A stretch of DNA of 64,000 nt from Crotophaga sulcirostris (Eukaryota > Chordata > Aves > Cuculiformes > Crotophagidae): NCBI GenBank assembly GCA_013397455.1, contig VYZB01000387.1, positions 239,417-303,416 of the forward strand. Direction: 5' to 3'. Numbering within the stretch: position 1 is the first letter of the stretch; every line of letters starts with the position of its first letter. Below, piece after piece: positions 36,168 to 48,160 of the stretch. The notes under the pieces were generated by a model. That model made no database searches and had not been told where the DNA came from. It saw only the letters and a program-made list of their open reading frames with translations. A program made the translations under genes and the position numbers.

Positions 36168-36489
36168 TGTCCTAGGTTTAGCTGGAATAGGCTCAGTATA
36201 TAAACTTGGACTGTTTGCTGGGGGTGAGGGCCTGGGGATTGCTGCTCTGGAGCAGGCTGGGCACAGGTTTCTGGGTGCTAAGCAATTACACTGTACATTA
36301 TTTTCTTTGTATTTTTTAATTATTGTTGTTATCATTTTTCTCTTTCTTTACTGTTCTCTTAAACTGTCTTTATTCAACCCATCAGTTTTACTTTTTTCTT
36401 TTTCAGTCTCCTCCCCATCCCACCAGGGGAGAAAGGAGTAAGGACCAGCTGTGTTGTACTTAGCTGCCAGCCAGGGCTAAGCCATGACA
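36168..36489 (+). mobile_element. Short avian endogenous retrovirus LTR, probably solo
   Basis: A compact LTR of 322 bases beginning TGTCCTAGGTTTAGC and ending GGGCTAAGCCATGACA, that is, TG...CA with short imperfect inverted ends (TGTCCTAG / CTAAGCCATGACA). A TATATAAA box lies at 36197-36204, followed by an attgttgttatcatttt block, 'ttaaactgtctttattcaac' and 'cccatcccaccaggggagaa'. This is the block order of a very common avian LTR and matches the longer copy on the minus strand at 26899-27620. About 400 bases of the U3-side interior present there are missing here. No gag/pol/env sequence flanks it. I found no clear target duplication (flanks 'gtttatg' and 'gcacaaa'). Confidence 0.85.
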
Positions 36490-39400
36490 GCACAAATTGT
36501 TGTTCACTGGATTGTTTTTGGCAATGTAGCCTCATTTTTTCCAATTGACAATATAATGCTCATCAGTTAGTGTCAGGAACTGTATGTGTGGTGGCAGCAT
36601 CTTCTGGAACACCAGTTGCTGTATTTAGTTGCAGGTCAGTATATGAAGGATAGTCATTCACTGTTAGGAAACAGCAAGGCTGTGTAATTACAAGATCCTC
36701 ATCCATACTAAGGCATTTGCTATAAAAGATTCTTGTCAACATGCGTTACTAATGAAAAATATAATTTTTTTCAGAAGTCCAGAGTTAAGAAATGATGATT
36801 AAGAACTTTTAAAGTTTCTGCAGTGCTCACGTCTTTCCTCTCAGTGCTATTTGTGCATCTGCGTTTACTTCCTCTAAAAAGAGCTTATAAGAGCTTAAAG
36901 AAGATCCCTGAAGGGGAACAATATAGGCTTTTACCCAAGATAGCAAAAAACTAATCAGTTCCTGTCAAAAGCAAATCGCGCTTCTACAGAAGAAACAGAG
37001 GCAGGTTTTAGCAAGACTAGTGGGGAAAATGTAGAACCTTTTCAGGTTGTGTGCATTAATGTCTGTTTGAATGAGTTGGCAAAAATAAGAAAATGTTCAG
37101 ACTTGGAGGATAGTGTACAATATGGCTGTTCATGTACTATGGACTTTGTATACCATGCCAACTCACCTTTCCTTCAAGCTATTTCCATTGCTATCTCCAG
37201 TATTGCAAAATGCTTCTATTTGGGTAGAGGCAGGAAACACAATGGCAATCCCCCCACCCCAAATCCAGCTGCTTCTTGCACCAGAATGAGGCATCAATCA
37301 CCAGGAAAAATCCACAGTGCAATAGCTAATAATATCTCTGTTTAAATAATCATCACTAAGCCTGTGCATTTATTTTTCATGGAGATGAATTAAATACGTT
37401 GCCCCATTTCCTGCTAGTGTTCCACATTCATCCTTTACTTGGATTAATTTACAACCTAAATTGCTGCAATTTAGGAGGAAGACAGAGAGAATGAAGATGA
37501 GACTGGAGACTGGAACAGTAATTTCTTGTAAAGTGCCTGTATAGCATATATTAACTGCACCAAAACTCAGCCTATTATAAGGCTAAGATGTGAGCTGAGA
37601 CCCTGTATGTCTGAGATGCCATAAAGTTTGACACTGCTAGCACTGACTGGAGTCAGGATTAGTTTGTGACTTGACACTCTGATTGCATTTGTGTGGGTTA
37701 AAGGAGAGGAAGAGCAGTTGAAAAAAAAGGGAAGAGGTAGATTGCAGGCAGTTAGAGTACGTCAAATTGATCAACTTTTTCTTCAGGTGCTAAGTGTGCA
37801 GAAATTTGCTAGAACCAACTCAGTGTACTGATGGATGTGGAAATAAGGGGGATATTACACAACGATTCAGAGGCAGAATTTCAGTTTTGTGAAATTCTTT
37901 CTACCAGCCCCTCTCTAATTTATATTACTCGATTACTCTGTGTTGTGATTCTAGAGGACAGAGTTGTAGTTTTTCCTCTTTGAAACAAGAATCCACAAAC
38001 ACCCTTGCTGTTTAGTTAACTTATGCACTTACAATATTTCAGTTAGTGGTTGTTTTCAAGGGCAGAAATGTACCCCTAACCTCTGCCTCAGCAATTCATG
38101 AAAGCTTTTGCATGCCATTAAATAAACTGAGCTCATCCGTTCTAGCTTTTCCCCCATAATTATGGTTAGTTTCTATTACTCTGCTTTCCTTCCTGTGCAG
38201 ATTAGTAGTTTATTCCACAGGTTATCTTTCAACAGTTTTGCTTCACTTAAAAATGCATTAGAAAAAACTGCTATGAAAAGCAACCTCATCACCTTATCCT
38301 TTCACAAACTTCTCCATGAAAGCTGAATCACATTCCTTCACAATTCACTTCCAGGACACTCCATGCAGGTTTAGTGTTCACTCAGCCTGAGTATTATATT
38401 GGATGTGGGTCTTCATTTGTGGGCAGATACAAAGAGTTGGTTTTTCCCTCTGTTCACAGACATTCATAAACATCCATCCTGAACACATGCAGTCTGGACT
38501 GCTTTGCAAGGATAGACATTTGATTTGAAAATGGCTGGTGACTAGACAAAGAGGATCTGAATCTTTGAAAGCTGGTTTTCTTACACTACTCTCACTGTTG
38601 CTGTGTTTTATGTAGGATGTTACAACTAAGCAGAGAACCTAGAGGAGACAAGTCATGTTGTACAGACTTCATGCAAACTTGAGAAACATAGGAAACTTAT
38701 TTGTAGATGCTAGTAAGAACTGTTTCAGTAAAGTCACACAGTGGGTTATAAGGCTATAGTAAGCATTGCCTACTCTGCTGAACACAAATGCAACTAAATG
38801 TTTCCTGTTTAAACACATGGTTAATAGGGGAACATGCTATGTAATATAGAAACAAATATCAGATCTCAGTTTATAATATGTGGAAAGCAAATCTGGCATA
38901 TATTAGAAATAATATATCAAAGTATAGCAAGGAAATGTAGAATTTACACATTTAGTTGTTTGCAATATAAGAAGATAACATATTAATAAAACCATTCCAC
39001 ACAATGAACAGTTTCAAGACTTAAAGCTGGGGACCAACAAGGAATTCAACAAGATGCCTTAAAAAATGTCACTTGGCTTTAAAAAAAATTACTGTAGCAC
39101 GATTATTCCAGTTTTTCTTCTCAGTGGTGGACCAATCCCAGAAGCTTGTAAAATATCATAGTCCCAAAAGGCACAAAATGGCTGATGAGGAAGAAAAAAA
39201 GGCATGCCCTTTTTAAGATCATAAGCACAAGACTTAACAATCAGAAAAGCATGTTAAATACCAACTGAAATGAAAGATGAACAAGTTTTGAAGTTGAATT
39301 ATAGCTGAGGAGACTCAGATATTCAGAGACTTTCCAGCAGAACTCAGTCATGCTCATTTTAGTCCAAAAGAAGCTTTGAAACCGGGAAGAGAAATATTTG

Positions 39401-40364
39401 ATCCAGTTTACTCCATTTTAAAAGTAGTGAATGAAGAAAATGAGACTCTTTCACAAGCATGAGTCAGTGAAAATGCAAAGCAGCTTGATCGTCTTGTTTT
39501 CTCAGCAACCTGTATCCTGTGAATGCCATATATATTTGTTTTTAAGAACTTAGTGTTTGTGCCATTTAAGCTCAGAGAAAATTGCTGTTACTTAGCTAAT
39601 AAAAACATTTCAAATCGTAGGTACTCTGATTGTTACTATCACCTCTGAAGATGTATCAATATTCTTATCGAGAAATAAATGCTAAGTTCTGATATTCTTT
39701 TCCTTCATTCTTTCAAAACTCTGTTTACGATCACATTGATTTTCTCTCCAGGACAATCAAGATGCCTGCAGGTCAAGCACAGCAACACAAATTCCTTTTA
39801 AAAGCACAGACATCAGTCTGCATCTCTTTTCTCTGTCCCCTGCATAATCAGAAGGGCATGAAGAACAAGTAGAACTAGATTTATACAAGGTGTTAATGAT
39901 GTTATTGTTTCTTCAGCTCTGCTTCCTGGTGCAACAGGCGTTGCTGATTATGTGTCAACAGAGTAGCTGTGCAGCCTCTCCCATCTGTGTGAAACAACAC
40001 TGTATGACAACATAATGTGTTTTCATGGCTTTTTTTAATTTTTAACCTTGAATGTGATTTTTTCTTCAACAATATTCCTTCATTTATACATAAAACAAAA
40101 GCTATAGAAGAAAGGTTTGGGGGCCTTTTGCTGCTCTCAAATATTCAAATATTTCAAAATGGATGCCTAATGCTTACACAGCAGAAAAATCAATGTGCAG
40201 GAGAAGAGCAATCAATTCCCTCTGTGGAACGAGATCTTTTGCACACATTCATTTGTACATGGGGCTGCCTGCTTTTTGTGTTGGGCTGGAGTGAGATCAA
40301 ACAGTGCACAGCACATGTAGTTCTATATAAACGCCATGACCTTTGCTGCCTTTTGAAATGTTAT
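36490..40364. other. AT-rich noncoding stretch, nothing recognised
   Basis: No gene or repeat recognised. A 98-codon frame at 37049-37345 and a 120-codon frame at 40017-40379 resemble no family I know and are probably chance. Confidence 0.5.
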
Positions 40365-41100
40365 GCTGGAAAGATTTAATCAAAGGATTAAAGAAACCAC
40401 TGGGCCACTTCAAATTGATACTGGACAGTTTATAAGCAGGAGATACTGTAACAGTGGCAACATTGTTAAACACTTACTTTGCATCTCTCTTTACAGAGAA
40501 ACAGGGAGGAGTTCAATTCAAGCTAGAGATCACTTTACAAGTAATGACAGAGAATGAAATAGCTCATGTACAGATTAGAGAATTGCTTCTTAAAAGCTTA
40601 GATCCGCCTAATGCAGACAAAGCATGCTGCCCTGATGGCATGATTCTGTAAATCTTAGACATTACAAGCAAAGAAATAAGCAAGGCAGTAGCTTTTTTTC
40701 TTGCTTTGGGATTTGGTTTAGGGGATTGGAGAGTTGAGAAACAGATCTCATTATTTTAATCTTTTAAAAAGAAAGGAAAATATAATAATGACAAGAATTA
40801 AATTCAGAGTGATTTGTTTCATTTTGAGTGAGTCTTGGGAGCTATCTTAAGGAATGCAAAGAATGGATGGGAAATAGAAGGGGAAACAACTATCAGAAAT
40901 CATGGAGAGAAGTTTAACTTAAAAACCTACCATACTACTTCAACTGTTATAAAACACCTGCCAAGTATTTGGACATCAATGATCATAATAGACTGCAGAC
41001 AAATAAAAGGAAATCTGACTATTCAGATTTTCTACTCAATCTGTGTAAGTAGATGCTCACCCTCTGTACAGAATCAACGTGGGCTCATTAAATGATGTGC
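40365..41100 (+). mobile_element. Ancient CR1-type LINE relic (front of reverse transcriptase)
   Basis: Degraded coding sequence of a much older CR1/L3-like element. One frame gives ETTGPLQIDTGQFI (about 40393-40434). Another, from 40454, gives ATLLNTYFASLFTEKQGG and then IRELLLKSLDPPNADKACCPDGMI. These correspond to the family's LNxFFASVFT and LLKxLDPxKAxGPDGI blocks, which the copy at 31691 shows as LNTFFASAF and GLDGIHPRVL. Further on, WRVEKQISLF...FKKKGK (about 40730-40780) parallels the family WRxANVTPIFKKG block across a stop codon. QNQRGLIK (about 41070-41093) may be the SQHGFMKG block. Several frameshifts and stops are present. Support is good for 40365-40790 and weak after that. Confidence 0.65.
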
Positions 41101-43278
41101 AAGCTGCTGGTCCGCTTTTTGAGAAGTCACCTTGCTACCTATCATATGACATAATGCTGGCAGTGATGGGGAGGAAGTCTCTAGCAGGCAGGATAATACA
41201 TTTTTAATATTTCCAGAAATTCATTACAATGCAATATTAAGAATCTTAGTCCTGACCTCCTTTGTATCAGAAAGGAGCAGGTACTTGGATCAGTGGGTGA
41301 AGAGGGCTGATACAGGCACAAGCTTTATCTCCCTGCACTCACAACAAATTTGCAGCTCCTGTAACAGTCCAGGTGGAGGTGTGGTACAAAGCAGAGAGCT
41401 AACCAGCCCATCCATTTTAAAAGTATTTGGAGACACAAATGAATGAGTCATGAGGCAAAGCACATTTCTCACTAAATGACCAGATTTTGCATGTGTGCAC
41501 TCATACTCACTGTTATTATGTTCTCATTTTAATGTTATTGAAACAATTGCATTCTCAATGTTTGTTGTGATGCCTTGATGCATTTCTGAAACCAAGAGGG
41601 AAATGACTCATGAATGCTATGAAAATATGATTCAGTCTCTTTCCATCCAGTATGTGATTTACTTTCAGCTTGTTCTCTTCAGTTTCAGATCAGCAAAGGA
41701 AAAAGGAATGCTCCAATTAATAATTTTTCAAAACTTGCTATTTACACAATACAGGTAGTTTCTTCTGAAGCTGTGAAACCACCAGGAGAAACTATAAGAA
41801 AGCTGTTCAAGTGTTTTGAATAAATCAGAAGTAAATAGATTTTTTTTAAGATATTGTAGATTTTGGAAGTATATAAGTATACAAAGAACTCAGTAATATA
41901 TCAGTTAACAGAAGTGGAGTACTTCACCCACCTCCAGAATATCTTTGTTTTAGACAATTCAGGAAAATATCTCAATGCTGTATCTCTGGGTTGATAAAAG
42001 GTGACATATTTGAGCAGATCTTTGCATCATCCATTTACTCTAATCACAAAGCCTAATGCCAAAGATCACTTGTGACGGATGCTGAAGGAGGAATACATTT
42101 TGTATTTCCATCACAGCTCTAGGTTTGTTCTGCATGGAGGTGCCTTGCATAGACATGGGTGGATAAACCAATACACTGAACCAAAACTAGCAAGACTACC
42201 TTTGTTAGCTTTCAGCCTTGCTCGCTTCCCTTGCACGCCTTCTCTCTCCACGTCCTTCCACAGCCATGCCTGCTCCCACTCCTGTGTGCAGTTCACGCTT
42301 CCCACATGTCCATATGGCTTTCACTAGTGTATGCCAGAATGGCTGTCTTGAATGGTATCATCTGGTAGCTCATGAGATACGTGCTGGAGGTCTACCATAG
42401 ACCTGTAGCTCTGTCTTACCATTTTGCTTACAGCAGCAGAATGGTCAGGATAATGACACTGTTGCATAATTTTATATTAATTACATGATTAAGGATACTA
42501 AATAAGCCTTTTAAGAAGGAAATGCAGTAAATTAGAAATATATTCTGCTACATCCTGTCTTTAAGTTTTCCTCCACAACTGGAGATATTAAGATGCCATG
42601 CAAATAAATGCAAATAAAAAAAAAATATTGATCCAGCTTCCTTCACCAGATAAACTTTGTTGAATGCATGCAAATTATTTGAATAATATACTGGTACTGA
42701 ATGCAGTATTGTACTTCTTGATCTTGCAAAAAATGCTGCCTAGCAGACATGTCTTACTAAAGACAACTTATGCCGTGGTATAAAGGGTAAAAACAAAGAG
42801 TATACCCCTTTATTCTGAAGGGAGGGGATAAAGTGTTATGTATTTATTTTGTGATTTATGATGTCATTACTAACATAAACTACATCAGTTCAGACAGACC
42901 TTTTTTTTTTTTGTGCGTGTGTGTGTGTGTGGCCTTCTTGCCTCTACAAACAGGAGGCTGACTTCTTACATTAAGGCACAACTTAGATGAAGTCACCAGA
43001 CTGGGTGTCACCAGATCTTACCAACTACAGAAATGGCCTACAGAAGGACAAATTGTTGAAAATCTACCAACAGAATTTTTAATAACGTTTTTTTAAATCT
43101 TATGCCTCAAGTAGAAAACAATGAAGAAAAAAGAACATATTTCCAAATTGTTCAATGGTTTTTAAAACACTAAAAATAACTAGACCAAATTTGTTACCAC
43201 TAAGAAGAATAAGATTTTGAATTAATTTCCTAGCTTCTTGTTGTTACCTTTCATATACCGGAAAAAAATTAGAAATTG
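41101..43278. other. AT-rich noncoding stretch
   Basis: No gene recognised. A T/GT simple repeat lies at 42901-42932. The frames at 42079-42400 overlap on both strands and are unconvincing. Confidence 0.5.
42901..42932 (+). repeat. T12 plus (GT)n microsatellite
   Basis: A run of twelve T is followed by an alternating GT tract with one C interruption. Confidence 0.92.
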
Positions 43279-44215
43279 TGGTGTTGGGCCCGGTCCTGTT
43301 TAATATATTTATTGATAATCTGGATGAGGGGATTGAGTCCATCATCAGCAAGTTTGCAGACGATACCAAGCTGGGAGGTAGGGTTGATCTGTTAGAAGGT
43401 AGGATGGCCCTACAGAGGGACCTGGACAGACTGGAGAGATGGGCCGATTCTAATGGGATGAGGTTCAATAAGTCCAAATGTCGGGTACTNNNNNNNNNNN
43501 NNNNNNNNNNNNNNNNNNNNNNNNNNNNNNNNNNNNNNNNNNNNNNNNNNNNNNNNNNNNNNNNNNNNNNNNNNNNNNNNNNNNNNNNNNNNNNNNNNNN
43601 NNNNNNNNNNNNNNNNNNNNNNNNNNNNNNNNNNNNNNNNNNNNNNNNNNNNNNNNNNNNNNNNNNNNNNNNNNNNNNNNNNNNNNNNNNNNNNNNNNNN
43701 NNNNNNNNNNNNNNNNNNNNNNNNNNNNNNNNNNNNNNNNNNNNNNNNNNNNNNNNNNNNNNNNNNNNNNNNNNNNNNNNNNNNNNNNNNNNNNNNNNNN
43801 NNNNNNNNNNNNNNNNNNNNNNNNNNNNNNNNNNNNNNNNNNNNNNNNNNNNNNNNNNNNNNNNNNNNNNNNNNNNNNNNNNNNNNNNNNNNNNNNNNNN
43901 NNNNNNNNNNNNNNNNNNNNNNNNNNNNNNNNNNNNNNNNNNNNNNNNNNNNNNNNNNNNNNNNNNNNNNNNNNNNNNNNNNNNNNNNNNNNNNNNNNNN
44001 NNNNNNNNNNNNNNNNNNNNNNNNNNNNNNNNNNNNNNNNNNNNNNNNNNNNNNNNNNNNNNNNNNGGTGGTGGAGTCGCTGACCCTGGAGGTGTTTAAG
44101 GGAAGACTGGATGAGGCACTTAGTGCCATGGTTTAGATGATGGGACGGTGTTAGTGTTGGGTTATAGGTTGGACTTGATGATCTCAGAGGTCCTTTCCAA
44201 CCTTGTGATACTGTG
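43279..44215 (+). mobile_element. CR1 LINE copy containing an assembly gap
   Basis: The left part encodes reverse transcriptase from motif [22 protein letters not shown], catalytic [13 protein letters not shown], and [28 protein letters not shown]. It runs into 577 N at 43490. The right part resumes in 'ggtggtggagtcgctg', 'ctggaggtgtttaag' and the 3' UTR 'ggtgttagtgttgggttata', and ends in 'cttgtgatactgtg'. The distance between the same landmarks in the gap-free copy at 2736-4089 is about 590 bases, so the gap length fits an uninterrupted CR1. The frame before the gap is open for 70 codons. This copy looks younger than the one at 22677. Confidence 0.93.
43490..44066. other. Assembly gap (577 N) inside a CR1 copy
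   Basis: 577 consecutive N residues with CR1 sequence on both sides in the same orientation. It is probably unresolved because of high copy number rather than unusual composition. Confidence 0.98.
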
Positions 44216-45679
44216 TTGATACCTACAGTCCATAATTAATATAATAATATTCAGAAAAACAAACAAAAAATCAAGTGTACTTTTATACAATATACACTTT
44301 GCTGCATTTCCCATCTAAGCAAGTAATATGACAGCTGGGTAAATTGGTTTATCCCCCGGCAGAATAAATGAAAGGCTAAAATTGCATTCACAAGGAAAAA
44401 GGCATGGACGTAGGCACACACATGCAAACACACACACATACACGTATCATATGAGTTACATGATTATCTGAAGGAATAAGACAGAATGGCAAAGCTATCT
44501 TGAAAAGCAGCATCTAACTGGGTTAAGATATTTGATCTAGCTTTGCTGTCTTTATTATGAGATAATGTGGATAAAGACCTGCTAAGCCAGTTCCTTTTGG
44601 CTTAACGCAATCTGTGTTCTAGGGGCAAGCTCAAAACTCCATCTGGCTGGCTGTCAGCAGTGCAGAAAAAGTCAGCTATAGTACCAGAGGAAACAGAGCA
44701 CTGAATTTAAAGAGCTGAGACAGAGGAGAAAGGAGAAAAACACGTGTGTTGTAGATTAATATACCAGCAGGACACTGACTGGAAACTTAGGTATTCTGCC
44801 AGATACTTTCAAAGAAATAATGAAAAAAAAAATAGTGTTGCAGCAGACAGACACTGTAGTCACATTTCTATTTGAATGAAATAGATATTTTAACCAAATC
44901 ATTGAAAACAACCTTTAATAGCTCAGCTGCTCTGGAAACAACTCTATTTGTTTGCTGTTTCTAGCAGCTTTTGGAAAGTCAATGCAAAAAATGCTGAGTT
45001 ATGGCTGCTCTGCACAGTACTTTGCTTTCCAGTACACATTCTACTGATAAAGGCTCTGATGATGAAATGAAAGTCATTAGACCAAAGTTAAGACCTCATC
45101 AATGGCTTATCTCCAAAGGTTTTCTTCTGCTTAGGAAAAGGGTTTGTAAATTGACAATATTTATGTAAAAAAAATAAAAAAGCTGAAGTTCTGTTATTTA
45201 AACTAGACAAAGTAGAATTAAAAAATACTGCTATATGCTGAGGTGGAGATAAACAAGTGTGGGCATGTGCAGGGTGACTGTGTTTGTCCAGTTTTGAGGA
45301 TTTGGAATAGATGTTGCTGCAAAGGCTCTTCTAGGCTTCACCAGCCCCCAGACAAGCCACAGCGTCCCAGCACTCCCAGGAGATGGCAGAGCCCCAGGTT
45401 CACAAGTAATCACATCCCTACACCAGCACAACCTAACAAACAGCCCCAGGCTTGCTCAGACAACTGTGTGAGTGGATTTGTAGTTTGGTTTTTTTTGAGG
45501 AGAAGCCACAGAAATGAGCCACTGGAAGGCAGAATTAATGAGAATGTGGGAAATTTAATGATATGTCCACTTCTGTAGAAATGAAACTTTCACAGTTCCT
45601 GAAACGTTTTCATCTTGGTAAGCAATGCAGCAATTTGCAATGTGGTGCGCTTAGCCAATATTTTAAGGTTGTGTTGTTT
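44216..45679. other. AT-rich noncoding stretch with a CA repeat
   Basis: No gene recognised. A CA microsatellite lies at 44415-44444. The segment 45240-45420 is somewhat GC-richer and holds overlapping frames on both strands that match nothing I know. Confidence 0.5.
44415..44444 (+). repeat. Interrupted (CA)n microsatellite
   Basis: CA repeats with 'tg' and 'aa' interruptions. Confidence 0.85.
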
Positions 45680-45850
45680 TGTGGTAAAGGCACTGGACTA
45701 ACTTTCCCTTTCTAGCTTTACTAAAGACTTCCTGTGTGACCCTGAGCAAGAATTTTACTTCTCCAATACGACTTGTCCTACATCTTCCAGGGGTATAATT
45801 TTAATTTGCGATACCAGAAGCAGAGCTTTGTGAAAGGCAATATAAATTCA
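45680..45850 (+). mobile_element. MIR-like SINE relic
   Basis: 'tgtggtaaaggcactggact' near 45681 is followed by 'ctgtgtgaccctgagcaaga' and 'ttttacttctcc' (45732-45765). This is the order of the conserved MIR core (tgtgaccttgggcaag, then ttacttaacctctc). Downstream 'gggtataattttaat' and 'gctttgtgaaagg' fit the MIR 3' part. MIR-type SINEs are old amniote repeats, so strong divergence is expected. It could be another SINE with the same core. Confidence 0.55.
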
Positions 45851-45898
45851 GTGGTCAGCATTATATATTAATCCAGAATATTACATGGGTGATTTTAT

Positions 45899-45916
45899 AA
45901 AAAAAAAGGGGGGGGG
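45899..45916 (+). repeat. A9-G9 homopolymer junction
   Basis: Nine A residues are followed directly by nine G residues. Confidence 0.9.
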
Positions 45917-47466
45917 AAGAAACCATCACTATTTTTTTGCTTGAAATTAGGAAAGTTTTGACAAGAAATGCTTTCCAAATTTATGGAATTGCTCCTTTCT
46001 CTTGCATTTGCTTTTTTTTGTGTGTTGTTTTGTTTGTTTGAGGAAGAGAAGCTGCTTGTCTGCATCCAACAAACCTGCCTAGTTTAGTTCCTACTTACTT
46101 AGTATCTGGTAGAAAAGAAAAAGAGTTGTTTTTCTTTTCAGTTCAATGTGAAAAACAGCAGAGAAAACTGCTGCTGTATGTAATCCATATACTGCAGTTG
46201 TTATAAAAGCTACTGCTTCACATTATAGAATGCACTTGAACACATTGAACCATATGAGACAAATTTTTAAAATGCCAAATCCGCACTACAGGATCATCCC
46301 TGGAGGCAAAGGTGATGACATTTGTGCTGCAGTGCTAGTCTTATCAGCCTAGGAAGAGGGATATATCCGACATCATGTTTAGACTGATAAATATGATGGT
46401 AACAGGAAAAAAAAATCCTTATGCATTGATTGCATGCATTTAGTGCTCCAAACCCATTATGGCGTTCACATCACATAAAGGATCACACATCAGAAGAGAT
46501 GCAGGGAATAGGCTATGCAAGAAGATTAGAAAAAATGAAAGTCTGGCATCCAACTATGTCTTTCAGGAGTACAAATTGTCTGCTTATCTATAGGATTCAT
46601 TTTTCTCCCTTTTAAATACATACTATATCGCCTACAGCTACTTTAAAAGCCACCTGTGTGCAAGGATAAATCACGGTAGTCCCAGGCTCTGCAGCACAAA
46701 TCACACTGGATTTCTTGAGGTAGATATGCAAACAAAAGAGTACTATGCTTGTGTTTCTCCTTCATGGTATTTACAAAAAACAACAGCACAACTATGAACT
46801 TCTAATGTTTGAAAGAGAAAATCACTTGGCTGATGGTGGGATTGGGAACTAATGAAGCAGGAAAACTACCAAGTGCAAATGAGCTGAGCTTCAGTGGTGT
46901 TAGTTTGATAATTTGGCCCAGCAAAGGATATTATAGAGATTTCTAGTAGCAGATCTCTGCTTAGGGGCATATTCTGAGATTTGCATTATCCACGACATTT
47001 TTCAGGGTCAGTAATTTCAGGCAGAGATTTGCTTTTCATAGTATCAGTTCAGAAGAGTACTTTTTTAGTTGGAAGTTGGACAATGCAAAGGACCAGCAAC
47101 ATTTGCTACCATCTGGTTCAAAAAAATAAACAACCAATCATGGTTCAAATTACATGCAAGTATTGATAGTAGGAAAAACTTTGACAGTAACTTGCTCTGT
47201 CCTAAATAAGGAATTATTTTGCAAAGATTAAGGGCAACACTTTCAAAAGCTTATTTGAATGTAAATAATCAAGTAGCCAGACAGCTGGATATACAAACAG
47301 GGATTTTCAAAGCAGGTACCCTTCAGCTGCACATTTGCTTGTGCTTGGGTATTCGGTCTCAATGAAGCATGAGATGAGGACAGGGCAGACTTGCAAGTTA
47401 ATTTATGTTTATATATTTGTTCTCTCAGTTGTCAAAGGTGTGTTGTGTAAGCTTTGTTAAAGATTC

Positions 47467-47480
47467 TTTTTTTTTTTTTT
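47467..47480 (+). repeat. T14 homopolymer
   Basis: Fourteen T residues are followed by CCCC. Confidence 0.9.
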
Positions 47481-48135
47481 CCCCGTGAGTGGCACAGAAT
47501 CCTGAGTAAAGAAGGCTGAGGTGTTTCTCCGCCACCCCTCATATCCAATAATTCCTCTGCATGGTGATTTGTAGTGGCAGGTTTGTAGTGTTCTCAGTCA
47601 GCTCCACTAAACACTTAGGAGTCCTGATACCGTGGCTAGGTGGCTTACTTCTCTTGTCTTGAGCTGAAATGGGTTGTCTAGCAACAGACAGCTCTCCTTG
47701 CCACCCTAGCAGAAATACAATGCTTGTATCACCTGTTGTCTGTTTTCCGTTTTTCTACCTGCTAAAAAGAAATAAAATTGGCTAAGTGTGGGCAGGTTTG
47801 GTGGAGAGTGCCTTATATATTGAACCAAAGACACTGGTGCAAGAATTTTAACTGTGTTGTGACTACACACTCATGCAGTAACAATATAGGTCCATCTGAA
47901 TGAAGTGCTTTTTTACCAGAAGACAAAAACTTAGAAGGAAGTAGTCTGTGACATAATTTAAGCAAAACCTTTTTTACTCCTATGATTAGTGCTTCTTTTC
48001 AGGAGTGATACAAGTTTTGGCGGCAGTTATTGTATCCAGGGTGAGAACATAGAGACCATGTGATTATCCAAGCGAAAACTTGTGATGGCAACAAGAGAGG
48101 CAACAGAAACTATCTCCATACAGAGTAAATATGGC

Positions 48136-48160
48136 TCACACACACCTCCACACACACACC
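48136..48160 (+). repeat. (CA)n-rich tract with CT interruptions
   Basis: Two short CA blocks are separated by 'cctc'. Confidence 0.8.

Noticed and set aside
43278..44129. Open frames of 201-273 codons around the second gap
   Set aside because: These are CR1 reverse transcriptase plus N residues, not host genes.
47290..47345. Possible amniote repeat ('gggattttcaaagcaggtac')
   Set aside because: The similarity is confined to about 15 bases and is not enough to name a family.
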